A program made the translations under genes and the position numbers. The notes beneath the pieces were generated by a model. That model did no database searches. It was not told the DNA's origin and saw nothing but the letters and a program-made list of their open reading frames with translations. Below, one piece after another: positions 41,090 to 49,632 of a stretch of 64,000 nucleotides of DNA. Positions within the stretch are counted from its first letter, which is position 1; each line of letters starts with the position of its first letter. Where the stretch lies: positions 1-64,000 of the forward strand of contig JACRDC010000031.1 of NCBI GenBank assembly GCA_016218705.1, written 5' to 3'. The DNA comes from Desulfarculus sp. GTDB taxonomy: Bacteria; Desulfobacterota; Desulfarculia; Desulfarculales; Desulfarculaceae.

Positions 41090-41131
41090 GTGGAGTTAAT
41101 GCTCGGGCTGGCGGTGGTAGTGCCGAGGTAG
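41090..41131 (+). repeat. Degenerate copy of the helicase gene 3' end
   Basis: These 42 bases match the last 42 of the helicase gene (40379-40420) at 35 positions, including the stop codon. The true end encodes VDLMLRPPVVVPT, the copy VELMLGLAVVVPR. The copies flank the 40666 gene, 711 bp apart. Confidence 0.75.
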
Positions 41132-41184
41132 GGGTGTAGTATGACTGTATGAAATGGGAGCAATAGTCCATACCTTGGAATGCG

Positions 41185-41219
41185 GACCTACCTATTAAGC
41201 CAAAATACCATGGTAGGTC
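41185..41219. promoter_or_regulatory. Inverted repeat upstream of the TIR gene
   Basis: GACCTACC (41185-41192) and GGTAGGTC (41212-41219) are perfect arms, and TACCATGGTA (41206-41215) is itself a palindrome overlapping the right arm. It lies about 90 bp before the TIR start and could be an operator. No T-run follows. Confidence 0.35.
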
Positions 41220-41310
41220 GGGAAGAGAGTAGTTTGCCTCCTTTTGTCGTTGTTATTTTTGTTATTAATGTTGCTATATTAGCTCACAATAAATAGAGGG
41301 AGAGGAAAGG

Positions 41311-42384
41311 GTGAAAGTATTCATCAGTTGGTCTGGTGAGCTAAGTCGCGTAGCAGCAGAAAAGTTTAATTTATGGATATCATCTGCATTTAACACAGAA
41401 TACGCTGAATTTATAATCTCGACAACTGCGTTACATCCTGGTGACCGTTGGCGAATCTTCCTTGATCGTCAATTATCAGAATCTGATGTTGCTATCATTT
41501 TTCTGACCCGAGAGAGCAGAAAAGCACCATGGGTACTTTTCGAAGCCGGTGCTGTCGGTAAATCAGTAGGTTCCAGAATATTCCCTATCCTCGTGGATAT
41601 TAGTTTTTCTGAAGTTCCAAACCCATTTGAACCATTCCAATCCATTGAGCTACTTAATGGATTAAAAATGTGGGAGCTGGCATTGCAGATAAGAATGATG
41701 GTGTACAAAGAACATGGTTTTAAAGTGCCAGAGTTGGAATTAAAGAAATCGTTTGATCAGTGGTATGAAGGATATCGAAAAGAAATCCAGAAGGTAATTG
41801 GGCGTAGCTTTTATGACGGTGAATGGTCCACGGTAGGTGATGGATTAGTTGTAGGTCAAATTGCTAGATCTCCATTTGTGGCAAGAAGCCTATTTAGAGT
41901 TGCGACTCATCGCTTAGATTTTATCGCACAGAATCACTACTATATTACAGTTGATTGTGAAGAAGAACATCTAGAGTTAATAAGGAAATTCCTGCGCAAT
42001 AAGCACAGGTCGGTCAACATATTAGCCATGGATCCAACCAACAGACCAGCAGTAAGGGCTTGGAGCGAACTGATGGCCTCGCCGCATTTTTCGCAAGATC
42101 TAAATAGGGCTGTTAGTTCTTTGCATAGATGGAAACAAATTTCTCTAAAGGAAAAGTGGCCCGGCACCCTTTCAATTAAGTTGACTGGTTTAATAGCTAC
42201 TAGCCAGAGCTTTTATGACGGTGATCGTCAGCATGGTGGACTGGTAATGGTACCTCAAGTCAATAAGCCATCAAATTTTGACCGTCCAGCGATCGTAATA
42301 ACAAGGAAACAGCATCGTGTAGCATTTGACTCCTACTGGACTTCTTATTTCGAGCGGCTCAGACGTGCTAAGGATATTGAGTAA
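41311..42384 (+). CDS. TIR-domain protein with PLD-like (DUF5919-type) C-terminal domain
   Basis: 357 residues. The N-terminal TIR domain has KVFISWSGE, SDVAIIFLTRESRKAPW and LFEAGAVGKS, with E78 in the place of the catalytic Glu of NAD-cleaving TIRs. The C-terminal 150 residues (SVNILAMDPTNRPAVRAWSE, SFYDGDRQHGGLVMVP, FDSYWTSYFERLRRA) resemble PLD-like domains that lack HKD residues and probably sense a ligand. GTG 41311 follows AGAGGAAAGG. Strongly AT-rich against GC-rich neighbours, so acquired. Likely abortive-infection effector with built-in sensor. Confidence 0.65.
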   Translation: MKVFISWSGELSRVAAEKFNLWISSAFNTEYAEFIISTTALHPGDRWRIFLDRQLSESDVAIIFLTRESRKAPWVLFEAGAVGKSVGSRIFPILVDISFSEVPNPFEPFQSIELLNGLKMWELALQIRMMVYKEHGFKVPELELKKSFDQWYEGYRKEIQKVIGRSFYDGEWSTVGDGLVVGQIARSPFVARSLFRVATHRLDFIAQNHYYITVDCEEEHLELIRKFLRNKHRSVNILAMDPTNRPAVRAWSELMASPHFSQDLNRAVSSLHRWKQISLKEKWPGTLSIKLTGLIATSQSFYDGDRQHGGLVMVPQVNKPSNFDRPAIVITRKQHRVAFDSYWTSYFERLRRAKDIE

Positions 42385-42455
42385 GCAACCATCGAAGCCA
42401 CTTCGCTGGCAGGATATGGCCCTGCCCTTGACTTAAGGAGTGCTAGGCGCAAGTG

Positions 42456-42558
42456 CTCGGACAACTTGTTGTCCCGTTGTCGAAGGCACAAGCGGTTCCC
42501 CTCCCCAACCTCACCTAACCGCTTGCCGCTGCGGGGCCCCGACAACAAGTTGTCGGAG
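42456..42558. repeat. Nested inverted repeat downstream of the TIR gene
   Basis: Outer arms CTCGGACAACTTGTTGTC (42456-42473) and GACAACAAGTTGTCGGAG (42541-42558) pair at 17 of 18 positions. Inside are perfect 9-bp arms, CAAGCGGTT (42489-42497) and AACCGCTTG (42517-42525). Each outer arm can also fold alone (GACAA-CTTG-TTGTC). Sequence unrelated to the ATACCAA family but of the same nested plan. Confidence 0.75.
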
Positions 42559-42747
42559 TCACCCAAAGGCATGAAATACGGCAACCCACCAGCCTCCCCC
42601 TTCCCCAACGATTTTATCCCCCATCCCCCCCGCCAAAATCAAGCCCCATCGCGCACCCCTCCCCCGCACGTCCCACCCCTCCCCCTCCCCGCCCTTGCGG
42701 CCAGCCCTGTTTCGCCCTATATTCCAGGTAACTTTGGAGGGCTCATC

Positions 42748-43644
42748 ATGGACCGCGCCAGCGAACCCCAGGGCTTTGACTACGTGGGCATGTGCATCCG
42801 GCCGCCCAGCGAGGCCGACAGCATCCTCATCCAGGCCACCCTGGGCTGCTCCCACCACAAGTGCACCTTCTGCGGCTCCTACGGCGACAAGCGCTTCGCC
42901 ATCAAGCCCCGGGCCACCCTGGAGCAGGACCTCGCCTTTGCCCAGAAGTACTGCCGCCGCCAGGACCGGCTCTTTGTCATGGACGGCGACGCCATGATAA
43001 TGCCCATGCGCGACTGGGAGTGGCTGTTGGGGCAGATCAAGGAGCGCCTGCCCTGGGTGCGCCGGGTGGGCACCTATGCCAACGCCAAGGGAGTCTCGCT
43101 GAAAAGCGACGAGGACCTGCGCCGGCTCAAGGAACTGGGCCTGGGCATCGCCTACTACGGCGTGGAGAGCGGCCACGCCCAGGTGCTGAAAGACATCTGC
43201 AAAGGCTCCACGCCCGAGAAGCTCATCGCCCAGGGCCGGCGCCTCAAGGCGGCGGGCATCAAGCTGTCGGTGACGGTGCTCCTGGGCATCGGCGGCAGCG
43301 AGCGCAGCCTGGAGCACGCCCGCGCCACGGGCGAGCTGCTCTCGGCCATGGACCCGGACTTCGTGGGGGCGCTAACCCTGATGCTCATTCCGGGCACCCC
43401 CCTGGGCGACCAGGCCCGGGCCGGGGCCTTCCACCTGCTGGACACCCTGGGCATGCTGCGCGAGCTGCGCGAAATGATCGCCAGCACCCACCTAAGCGGC
43501 GGGCTGTTCTACGCCAACCACGCCAGCAACTACCTGCCCATCAAGGCCCGCCTGCCCCATGACCAGGCGCGCACCCTGGCCCTTATTGACGCGGCCCTGG
43601 GCGGCCAGGTGCAGCTCAGGCCGGAGTGGATGCGGGCGCTCTAG
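42748..43644 (+). CDS. Radical SAM protein
   Basis: 298 residues. The cluster motif near the N terminus reads GCSHHKCTFC, C-x4-C-x2-C as seen in this subfamily rather than the common C-x3-C-x2-C. The opening IRPPSEADSILIQATLGCS and later LGLGIAYYGVESGHAQVL and VLLGIGGSE fit the COG1032/Elp3-like fold. Some members without a B12 domain remain uncharacterised. ATG 42748 has TTTGGAGGG upstream; the longer frame to 42466 runs through a repeat. Confidence 0.8.
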   Translation: MDRASEPQGFDYVGMCIRPPSEADSILIQATLGCSHHKCTFCGSYGDKRFAIKPRATLEQDLAFAQKYCRRQDRLFVMDGDAMIMPMRDWEWLLGQIKERLPWVRRVGTYANAKGVSLKSDEDLRRLKELGLGIAYYGVESGHAQVLKDICKGSTPEKLIAQGRRLKAAGIKLSVTVLLGIGGSERSLEHARATGELLSAMDPDFVGALTLMLIPGTPLGDQARAGAFHLLDTLGMLRELREMIASTHLSGGLFYANHASNYLPIKARLPHDQARTLALIDAALGGQVQLRPEWMRAL

Positions 43645-43742
43645 CCGCGAGCCGCGGCGGGCATGGACGGGCCGGTTGAGGTCGCCGGGCTGGCGAAGGC
43701 CGGCGGCTCCCGCGATTGAGCCTTTCCCACCCCTGGCGGGAT

Positions 43743-43766
43743 GGGCGGGGTTTATCCCCGCCCGTG
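43743..43766. repeat. REP-like hairpin (single unit)
   Basis: GGGCGGGG-TTTAT-CCCCGCCC followed by GTG. The same unit, with one change, is the right half of the fold-back at 56227-56315, and a variant forms the hairpin at 59193-59213. Confidence 0.65.
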
Positions 43767-43817
43767 CCTTGGCCTTTCTTTCAATTGCTTCCTACCTGCC
43801 TTGCTGGCGGCGGACAG

Positions 43818-44291
43818 CTAATCCAGGTCCACGGCCACGCCGCAGTGATGGCAGCGGGGCGCCCCCCGGGTCAGGTCCTGGCCACAACCGGGGCAGCGGT
43901 AGCGGGCCTCCTCCTCGGTGGCCCAGGCCTCGTCGCCCACCTGGGCGCGGCGGGGCACGCTGCGCATGATGACCTTCTTGCCGATGGCCATGGGGAAGCC
44001 CTGGATGAGCTGGCAGGGCCAGTCCGGGCACTGGTGGCAGCCGGCCAAGCCCCGGCCCTGGGCGCAGGCCCGGATGGCGCAGTTGGAGCAAAAGCCCCAG
44101 GTCTGGCCCGAGAGGCAGCCGCCGCAGCTAATCATCTCTGGCGTGATGTCCTGGCTGCCCGGCAGCTTGCCCTGGTACACCCCTGCCAGGATGCTTTTCA
44201 GCTTGTCGTTGCCGTCGCGGGTGGCCTTGTACACCGCGCAGACCCCGCAGTAGAGCCCGCAGGGGGCCAACAGGTCCTGGTTTAATGCCAT
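43818..44291 (-). CDS. DUF3795-type Cys-rich protein with zinc ribbon
   Basis: 157 residues. The N-terminal PCGLYCGVCAVYKAT and later CGGC, CSNC, CAQGRGLAGCHQCPDWPC are the spaced cysteines of DUF3795, probably metal-binding. A second C-terminal zinc ribbon (RCPGCGQ, CHHCG) is added. ATG 44291 has AAGGAGG at 9 nt. Function unknown; common in anaerobes. Confidence 0.75.
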   Translation of the reverse strand: MALNQDLLAPCGLYCGVCAVYKATRDGNDKLKSILAGVYQGKLPGSQDITPEMISCGGCLSGQTWGFCSNCAIRACAQGRGLAGCHQCPDWPCQLIQGFPMAIGKKVIMRSVPRRAQVGDEAWATEEEARYRCPGCGQDLTRGAPRCHHCGVAVDLD

Positions 44292-44345
44292 GGCGACCGT
44301 CCTCCTTATTTGGTTTGGTCAGGTCAACCCGTTCTCCATAGCTTC

Positions 44346-44374
44346 ATAGTAGCTATATTGTAACCACAAGCCAA
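44346..44374 (-). promoter_or_regulatory. Promoter of the DUF3795 gene
   Basis: Read on the minus strand, TTGGCT is followed after 17 nt by TACTAT, about 50 bp before the ATG at 44291, in an AT-rich gap. Confidence 0.45.
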
Positions 44375-44514
44375 TAAAAATAATTGCACCTGCACCCATT
44401 AAGCGCTCATAGACCGCAGCGCGCGGCTGCGACTGCCCGCCGGCTTTAAAATCTTATTTTTGCTTATTTTATTAAAAAACCGGACGTCTGGGGCCGCCCA
44501 GGACGGCCAGCGGG

Positions 44515-45120
44515 CTAGGCGGCGTTGTCCGGCGGGAAGAGCCTGGCCACGGCCTGGCGCACCTCCTCCAGCCAGGCGGCCCTTTGTTTGGCGCTGCTGG
44601 TCACCACCACGCCGAACATGCGCCGCTCCAGGCGCCGCACCCCGCACAGTTCGCAGACGCAGTGGCGCCAGATGCGCTCCAGGGGGTCGCCAAAGACCTC
44701 CTGCTCGCGGCGGGCCTCGGTGTTGGAGGTGTTGAGGACCAGGGCCGTATCAACCCGCAACAGCCCCTGGGGCACGCCCTCGCCCGAGTCACCCTCCAGG
44801 AATTCGTAGGCCACGCCAGGGCGCAGCACCCGGTCCAGCCAGCCGGTGAGGATGGCCGGCGGCATGCCCCACCAGTTGGGATGCACCACGACCAGGCCCT
44901 GGGCCATGGCCAATTCCTGGCAATGGGTCTCGATAGACGAGGGCAGCGAGGCCTGGCGGGCTATCTCACCCGCCGGCAGCAAGGGGTCGAAGCCCTCGGC
45001 GTACAGGTCATGGAAATTGACCCGGTGCCCAAGGGCTAGTAGCGCCTGGTGGGCGGCCTTGGCCAGGGCCGCGTTGAAGCTCTTGGGGTCGGGGTGGGCC
45101 AGTATCAGGGAGACCAGCAT
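44515..45120 (-). CDS. NAD(P)H:quinone oxidoreductase, flavodoxin-2 fold
   Basis: 201 residues. LILAHPDPKSFNAALAKAA is the nucleotide/flavin-binding start of the NQO/KefF/MdaB group, and VHPNWWGMPPAILTGWLDRVLRPGVAYEF is the conserved middle block. It would reduce quinones with two electrons. It begins 8 nt after the DUF2939 gene, so the two are probably co-transcribed. Confidence 0.8.
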   Translation of the reverse strand: MLVSLILAHPDPKSFNAALAKAAHQALLALGHRVNFHDLYAEGFDPLLPAGEIARQASLPSSIETHCQELAMAQGLVVVHPNWWGMPPAILTGWLDRVLRPGVAYEFLEGDSGEGVPQGLLRVDTALVLNTSNTEARREQEVFGDPLERIWRHCVCELCGVRRLERRMFGVVVTSSAKQRAAWLEEVRQAVARLFPPDNAA

Positions 45121-45128
45121 GGTGACTG

Positions 45129-45743
45129 CTAGTTGGCCGGCGCGGCTGGCGCGGCCGGGGCCATCTCTGGTTTGGGCTGCTCCGGCTTGGCCTGCTCCGG
45201 CTGGCCCAAGAGACCGGGCAGCAGGTGCTTGCTAGCCAGTTGGCGCAGGTCCTGGGCGTTGATCTGCACCACCCGCCAGTAGCCGTCCTTGGCCCGCTGC
45301 ATGCCCAGGCGCAGGCGGTCGCTGGTGCGCGGGTCGCTGAGCACCACCAGGGCCACGTCGCGGTTGGTGGTGACGTTGGCCGCCAGGACCAGGGTCCAGG
45401 AACTGGGCAGGTTCTCGCGCTGGGGGTCGGCGATGACCCGCGACACCCTCTCGCGCACCTGCTCGATGATGGGACCCATGAAGGCCCCCAGCAGTTGGCG
45501 CACCACGTCGCGCTGTCCGCCCTGGTCCTGGTTGGGCAGCACCAGGGCCAGGATGTCGTCTTTCTGGGAGCTGAGTATCTGGGACACGTCCACGTAGGCC
45601 AGGAACAGGCGGGCGTCGTGCTGATGGATTGATTTGCCGATCTGGTACAGAGCCCAGTGGGGGCTGCGCAGGAACACGTAGGTGGCCCCGAAGCCGGCCC
45701 CGCCCAGGGCCACCAAGAGCAGGATCAAGAGCAGGCGGCGCAA
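45129..45743 (-). CDS. DUF2939-type membrane-anchored protein
   Basis: 204 residues with one N-terminal membrane helix (LLLILLLVALGGAGFGATYVF), then SPHWALYQIGKSIHQHDARLFLAYVDV, the family signature, and a Pro/Lys-rich tail. DUF2939 proteins have no known function. The TTG at 45743 has GGAG 6 nt upstream and follows the small gene at 45747 with a 3-nt gap. Confidence 0.75.
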   Translation of the reverse strand: MRRLLLILLLVALGGAGFGATYVFLRSPHWALYQIGKSIHQHDARLFLAYVDVSQILSSQKDDILALVLPNQDQGGQRDVVRQLLGAFMGPIIEQVRERVSRVIADPQRENLPSSWTLVLAANVTTNRDVALVVLSDPRTSDRLRLGMQRAKDGYWRVVQINAQDLRQLASKHLLPGLLGQPEQAKPEQPKPEMAPAAPAAPAN

Positions 45744-45746
45744 GGC

Positions 45747-45974
45747 TCACTCCTTCTTGAGCGGCGAGGATGTCTGCTCGGCCGGGGGCAGGCCCTCCTG
45801 GCCGAAGAGTATCTGCCCCACCACCCGGTCGGCCACGTCGGCGGTCTCCAACAGTTCCTCGATCTTCTCCAGCATCTCCAGGCGCAGCTCGTGCTCGGCG
45901 TGGCCAAAGGCGTCGGCCCAGCCGCCCGAGTCCAGGAATTGCTTGAATTGCTTCAGGTCGTCGAGTTTGAGCAT
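45747..45974 (-). CDS. Small helical protein of unknown function
   Basis: 75 residues if it starts at the ATG at 45974 (GTG 45995 is possible); neither start has a clear ribosome site. Helix-rich and acidic (LKQFKQFLDSGGWADAFGHAEHELRLEMLEKIEELLE). Stop lies 3 nt before the DUF2939 start, so likely one operon. No family recognised. Confidence 0.55.
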   Translation of the reverse strand: MLKLDDLKQFKQFLDSGGWADAFGHAEHELRLEMLEKIEELLETADVADRVVGQILFGQEGLPPAEQTSSPLKKE

Positions 45975-46081
45975 GAGGCAGTATAGGCAGCCCACGGGCG
46001 GCTGTCAACGCGCCGGCTGCCTGCCGACGGATGAAATAACTGGTAACCGGTTATGTGGCATCCTAACAGCCGTGCTGGTTA

Positions 46082-46501
46082 CTATGCAGAGGGCCTTCCC
46101 CGCCCGAGATGAGCCAATATTTTAGCCAAGCACTTCTCCCTGTCGCGCTCAATCTGGTGTTGCCAGAGCCTGATCACCTTCCAGCCAGCACGGCGGAGCT
46201 TATTAAAATTGCGCTGGTCACGTTGTCTATTTTTTTTGATTTTCTCTTGCCAGAACGGCGACAGATTGTGTTCCCATAATGGAAACCGGAAACCATGCCA
46301 AAAGTCTCCGTCTATAAAAACGGCGAGCTTGGCCTTGGGAAAAACGATGTCAGGCCGCCCTGGCAGGTCTTTGGCGTGTTTTAGAAATCTAAGGCCCAGG
46401 AGGTAGAGCCCAGACCTAATTTTCATTTCCAGATCGGTATCTTTGGTGCGCACCCTTGACATACAATAGCTGCGCTGGTCGGGAGTGAGGTTGTCAGCCA
46501 C
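46082..46501 (-). CDS. vsr: Vsr-type very short patch repair endonuclease
   Basis: 139 residues. The core VRTKDTDLEMKIRSGLYLLGLRF, LPGRPDIVFPKAKLAVFIDGDFWHG and WEHNLSPFWQEKIKKNRQRD includes the catalytic Asp in GRPDIVF and the zinc/active-site FWHG. It nicks next to T:G mismatches that arise from deaminated 5-methylcytosine. The GTG at 46501 gives the usual start (ADNLTPDQRSYCMSRVR) and overlaps the ATPase gene by 8 bp; the ATG at 46534 is less likely. Part of a methyltransferase/ATPase/Vsr island. Confidence 0.85.
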   Translation of the reverse strand: MADNLTPDQRSYCMSRVRTKDTDLEMKIRSGLYLLGLRFLKHAKDLPGRPDIVFPKAKLAVFIDGDFWHGFRFPLWEHNLSPFWQEKIKKNRQRDQRNFNKLRRAGWKVIRLWQHQIERDREKCLAKILAHLGRGRPSA

Positions 46502-48452
46502 TTGTTGCGGCCCGCTCCTTAAACCGTACATCATCGGGGTGACGCTCCGCGACGACTTCCATTAGCTCTCCCCAACTGCTCCGAGCTTCTGAAATTAGCG
46601 ATTGCCAATCCCTTACCGTAATATTGTCATTGAGGAGGGAATATATTAATGCTTCAGCTACCCGGTGCTTTGCAACATTGTCTGCCACAACCAGTCCAGA
46701 AATATTATTAATCCCTAAGTCAGTATTGGCCCTAATATCTGTTGCTGCCGTGAGCACATATCGCTGACACCGTTGAAGATGGTCTACATCTAACGTCAAG
46801 CCAGGCCGCATAAATTCGACTATCAGCAACTGTGAGTCAGACCTAAGTGCCAAATCAATTCTTCCATTGTAGGGTTCGGCCAAGAGTCCTGAATCATTAG
46901 CGGCTTTTTTTAAAAGATGTGCAACGGCTACCTCTTTTCGATAAGTTTGCCACCTAGGATGCAATAGATATGGTTTGGCTGCGAGGTAGTCTCGTAATGA
47001 ATTTTCAAGCATTCTATCGTTAATATATTTCTCCAGTAAGCTAAATTCTTTCTGCTTCAAGTCAACCATTTCTAGTAGGCTAAGGGCAGACAAAATATCT
47101 CCTTCAAGCATAAGGCTTATCAGTTCTGCCGGATTTAGCACTTCTGCTTGGTCTAGCTTTTCTAATAGAACGCGCAGTCTCCCTTGATCCCAAGATTTTA
47201 GCAGTGCCTGCCCAAGGTCAATAAATTGATCTTCTGCCAACTCGTCCACTGCTGCGAGCTTGCGGAGAACCTTTTTCGCGGTACTCTTCTCTACTGGCTG
47301 AAGTCTATTTAGCCACTGATCAAAGCCACCGACCTTTCCGTCCAGAACTGCTTCTCTTTGGGCAGATCTACGGTTCTTCCAAAGTGTTAATAATTCCTTA
47401 ATCTTATTCTGGCCCCATTCCAGCAGGGGCGCGGCCTCAGTCAGTTCCCAGTTGATTCTTTGCCGTTCCGGTGCAATTATGTCTTGAGCTAGACCGTCGA
47501 TGTAGTCAGCCTTAACTTGACCCACAAGATATTCTTGGCCCACCTGTCCGAATAAACCACCTGTCAGGTTGAACATAAATGGAGACTGGGCCAACTTACC
47601 ATTAGCGAAGATAGATATACCCCTGAAGGCTTCCTCCTTGATTGTCTCGTTTCGAAAGGCAATCCTCCATGAGACTGCTTGGCCATCGCTAAGGCTTTCT
47701 ACGCCCCAACCATTGGTTACAACCAAACCTTCGGGCCTCTCTTGGACCGTGTATTCCTCAGGAAAAACGAAAGCGGCGTTTTCTAAATAATCGTCACGCG
47801 GCAGGTCTTCCCCGTTAATAGTGATCTTGAAGTCGCTCGAAGTTTGCGCCAGCAAGAACCGTCGAGCCATGCTCTTCGCAAATTGATCCTTGTTGGGCCT
47901 CCGTGAACCAACCAACTCTCGAAGGATTACCGTCGTACCGTGTTCAGCCTTGGTCGCTTCATCAGGACCAGAAGCTTCTATTACAGGGACTTCTCTACGT
48001 TCACCACGGTATTCCTCCGCTCTAAGATCATCAAGGTCCATTTGGAAAACGGTTTTTTCGCCAGTTTCCTTGCTAATAGTTAGAATGTCTATGCTTTTAG
48101 CTATCCCGAAACCGGCGAATTTGCCTATTCCCTTCCTGCCAAGTACAGGTCGCTCCTTACCTAATGTCCTCTCGGTTGGTGTTCCGCCACGCCTGCAATA
48201 GCCGACATTAAGAAACCGGCGCTGGCATTCCTCGAAGGTCATTCCTATGCCATTATCCTTTATGATATAAGTGGCCCCTGTATCCATGCTGTCAGGTAAC
48301 GTCACTTCAACAAGTTCCGCATCCGCGTCCCACGAATTGGAGATCAACTCGGCTATGGCCGCCACCGGACTCTGGTACATTTGTATGCCAAGGTGGTCAA
48401 TAATTCGCCCATGAAAATTGAGATATAGTTTTCTATCTGGTGCGGACAACAC
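46494..48452 (-). CDS. GHKL ATPase of a restriction system (MORC/MutL-like) with putative nuclease domain
   Basis: 652 residues. The Bergerat ATP site is complete: AAIAELISNSWDAD (E35, N39), IIKDNGIGM (D66) and LGRKGIGKFAGFG (about 104-116). A transducer-like middle region and helical region follow, and near the C terminus GRIDLALRSDSQLLIVEFMRP resembles a PD-(D/E)XK nuclease core with a changed last residue. The GTG at 48452 has GGAGGG upstream. Between the methyltransferase and vsr genes and AT-rich, it fits the MORC-type ATPases found in bacterial restriction loci. Confidence 0.75.
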   Translation of the reverse strand: MLSAPDRKLYLNFHGRIIDHLGIQMYQSPVAAIAELISNSWDADAELVEVTLPDSMDTGATYIIKDNGIGMTFEECQRRFLNVGYCRRGGTPTERTLGKERPVLGRKGIGKFAGFGIAKSIDILTISKETGEKTVFQMDLDDLRAEEYRGERREVPVIEASGPDEATKAEHGTTVILRELVGSRRPNKDQFAKSMARRFLLAQTSSDFKITINGEDLPRDDYLENAAFVFPEEYTVQERPEGLVVTNGWGVESLSDGQAVSWRIAFRNETIKEEAFRGISIFANGKLAQSPFMFNLTGGLFGQVGQEYLVGQVKADYIDGLAQDIIAPERQRINWELTEAAPLLEWGQNKIKELLTLWKNRRSAQREAVLDGKVGGFDQWLNRLQPVEKSTAKKVLRKLAAVDELAEDQFIDLGQALLKSWDQGRLRVLLEKLDQAEVLNPAELISLMLEGDILSALSLLEMVDLKQKEFSLLEKYINDRMLENSLRDYLAAKPYLLHPRWQTYRKEVAVAHLLKKAANDSGLLAEPYNGRIDLALRSDSQLLIVEFMRPGLTLDVDHLQRCQRYVLTAATDIRANTDLGINNISGLVVADNVAKHRVAEALIYSLLNDNITVRDWQSLISEARSSWGELMEVVAERHPDDVRFKERAATSG

Positions 48453-48453
48453 T

Positions 48454-49488
48454 TCACCCTCCTAAATGCTTAATTACTTGTGCCGCCTGCCGTTGGACGA
48501 ACTCGGGAGGCAGCGCGTTGCCGATCATTTCCGCAGCCGAATACTTCCCTCTGCGCAAGCTAAACTTATATGTCATCGGGAACCCCTGAAGCAGGGCAGC
48601 CTCACGCAAGGTTATGCAGCGATCTTGGTCTGGGTGAAGAAAACGCCCCTTGGAAGGGTTGGCGCAGCCGCCCGTGATGGTGGGGGCTACATCATTCCAG
48701 CTCATGCGTCCGTAAACATCATAAAAACCTTTGCACCGTTTATGGCAGTCCAACTGGTGGTCCTTTCCAAGGGAGCTTCGGCTGCCACCGTCCTTGGGGA
48801 TGGCGCGTATCAGCGCAACCACCTTTGCAGTGCGGGTCTCCGGCAGATCATGAAGTGAATCTCCGCTATTCCCAGCTTCTGGCAAAAACCCAATGGTCTC
48901 TCTTACCGTATAGCGGTATGGAATAGGTTGCGCCAAAGAAATAGGTTTGCTGTCACCCGCCAACACGATCAGCCTGCGCCGGCGCTGTGGCACCCCGAAT
49001 GCAGCGGCATCCAATACATCCGTACTAATGTAATAGCCCAAACACTGCAGCTTCTCCGCAAAAACGAAGAATCGGCTGTCTCTGGCCAGGGCGGGCACGT
49101 TTTCCATCATGATCGCCCGGGGCCTAAACTCCACCACAAAGTCAAGAAACCGAAAAAGCAGTTCATTACGGTCATCTTCAACGGATATTGAACGCCAACG
49201 GGTCCTAAGCGAGGAAAAACCTTGGCACGGCGGGCAACCGGCTAATAGGTGGAGTTCTCCTCGCCTCAGCCCTAGTGCGCGTCTGACCTTCCGGGGGTCA
49301 AGGCCTCTGATGTCTTCCTGCCACAATTGTACTTCAGGGTGGTTGGCCGAATAGGTTTCAGCAGCGAGATCATCAAGCTCCACCGCACCCACCACCCTGA
49401 AACCTGCCCGCTTGAGTCCGAGGGTCAAGCCCCCTGCCCCGCTAAACAGGTCAATGGCATTAAATCCCTGTTGGTTACTTGGCTTCAT
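48454..49488 (-). CDS. DNA (cytosine-5) methyltransferase
   Basis: 344 residues. AIDLFSGAGGLTLGLKRAGF (SAM site), LLAGCPPCQGFSSLR (catalytic Cys), MMENVPAL, FGVPQRRRRLIVLAG, and the C-terminal NPSKGRFLHPDQDRCITLREAALLQGFP are all in place. The ATG at 49488 has GAGGCGC upstream. It starts a three-gene unit with the ATPase and vsr (spacing 1 nt, then an overlap). Recognition sequence not predictable. AT-rich relative to flanks, consistent with transfer. Confidence 0.9.
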   Translation of the reverse strand: MKPSNQQGFNAIDLFSGAGGLTLGLKRAGFRVVGAVELDDLAAETYSANHPEVQLWQEDIRGLDPRKVRRALGLRRGELHLLAGCPPCQGFSSLRTRWRSISVEDDRNELLFRFLDFVVEFRPRAIMMENVPALARDSRFFVFAEKLQCLGYYISTDVLDAAAFGVPQRRRRLIVLAGDSKPISLAQPIPYRYTVRETIGFLPEAGNSGDSLHDLPETRTAKVVALIRAIPKDGGSRSSLGKDHQLDCHKRCKGFYDVYGRMSWNDVAPTITGGCANPSKGRFLHPDQDRCITLREAALLQGFPMTYKFSLRRGKYSAAEMIGNALPPEFVQRQAAQVIKHLGG

Positions 49489-49632
49489 GATGCGCCTCAA
49501 AGCTTTGCGCTGTGAGAGATATACCACAGATAAAGCGCGCCAGATGAAGATTTGAAGTCTTGCCGCCCACCTGAGCCAGAGGCTGGCCCACCAGCGCCCT
49601 ACAGCCGCTCCAGGGCCAAGTGCCCCCCGCCC

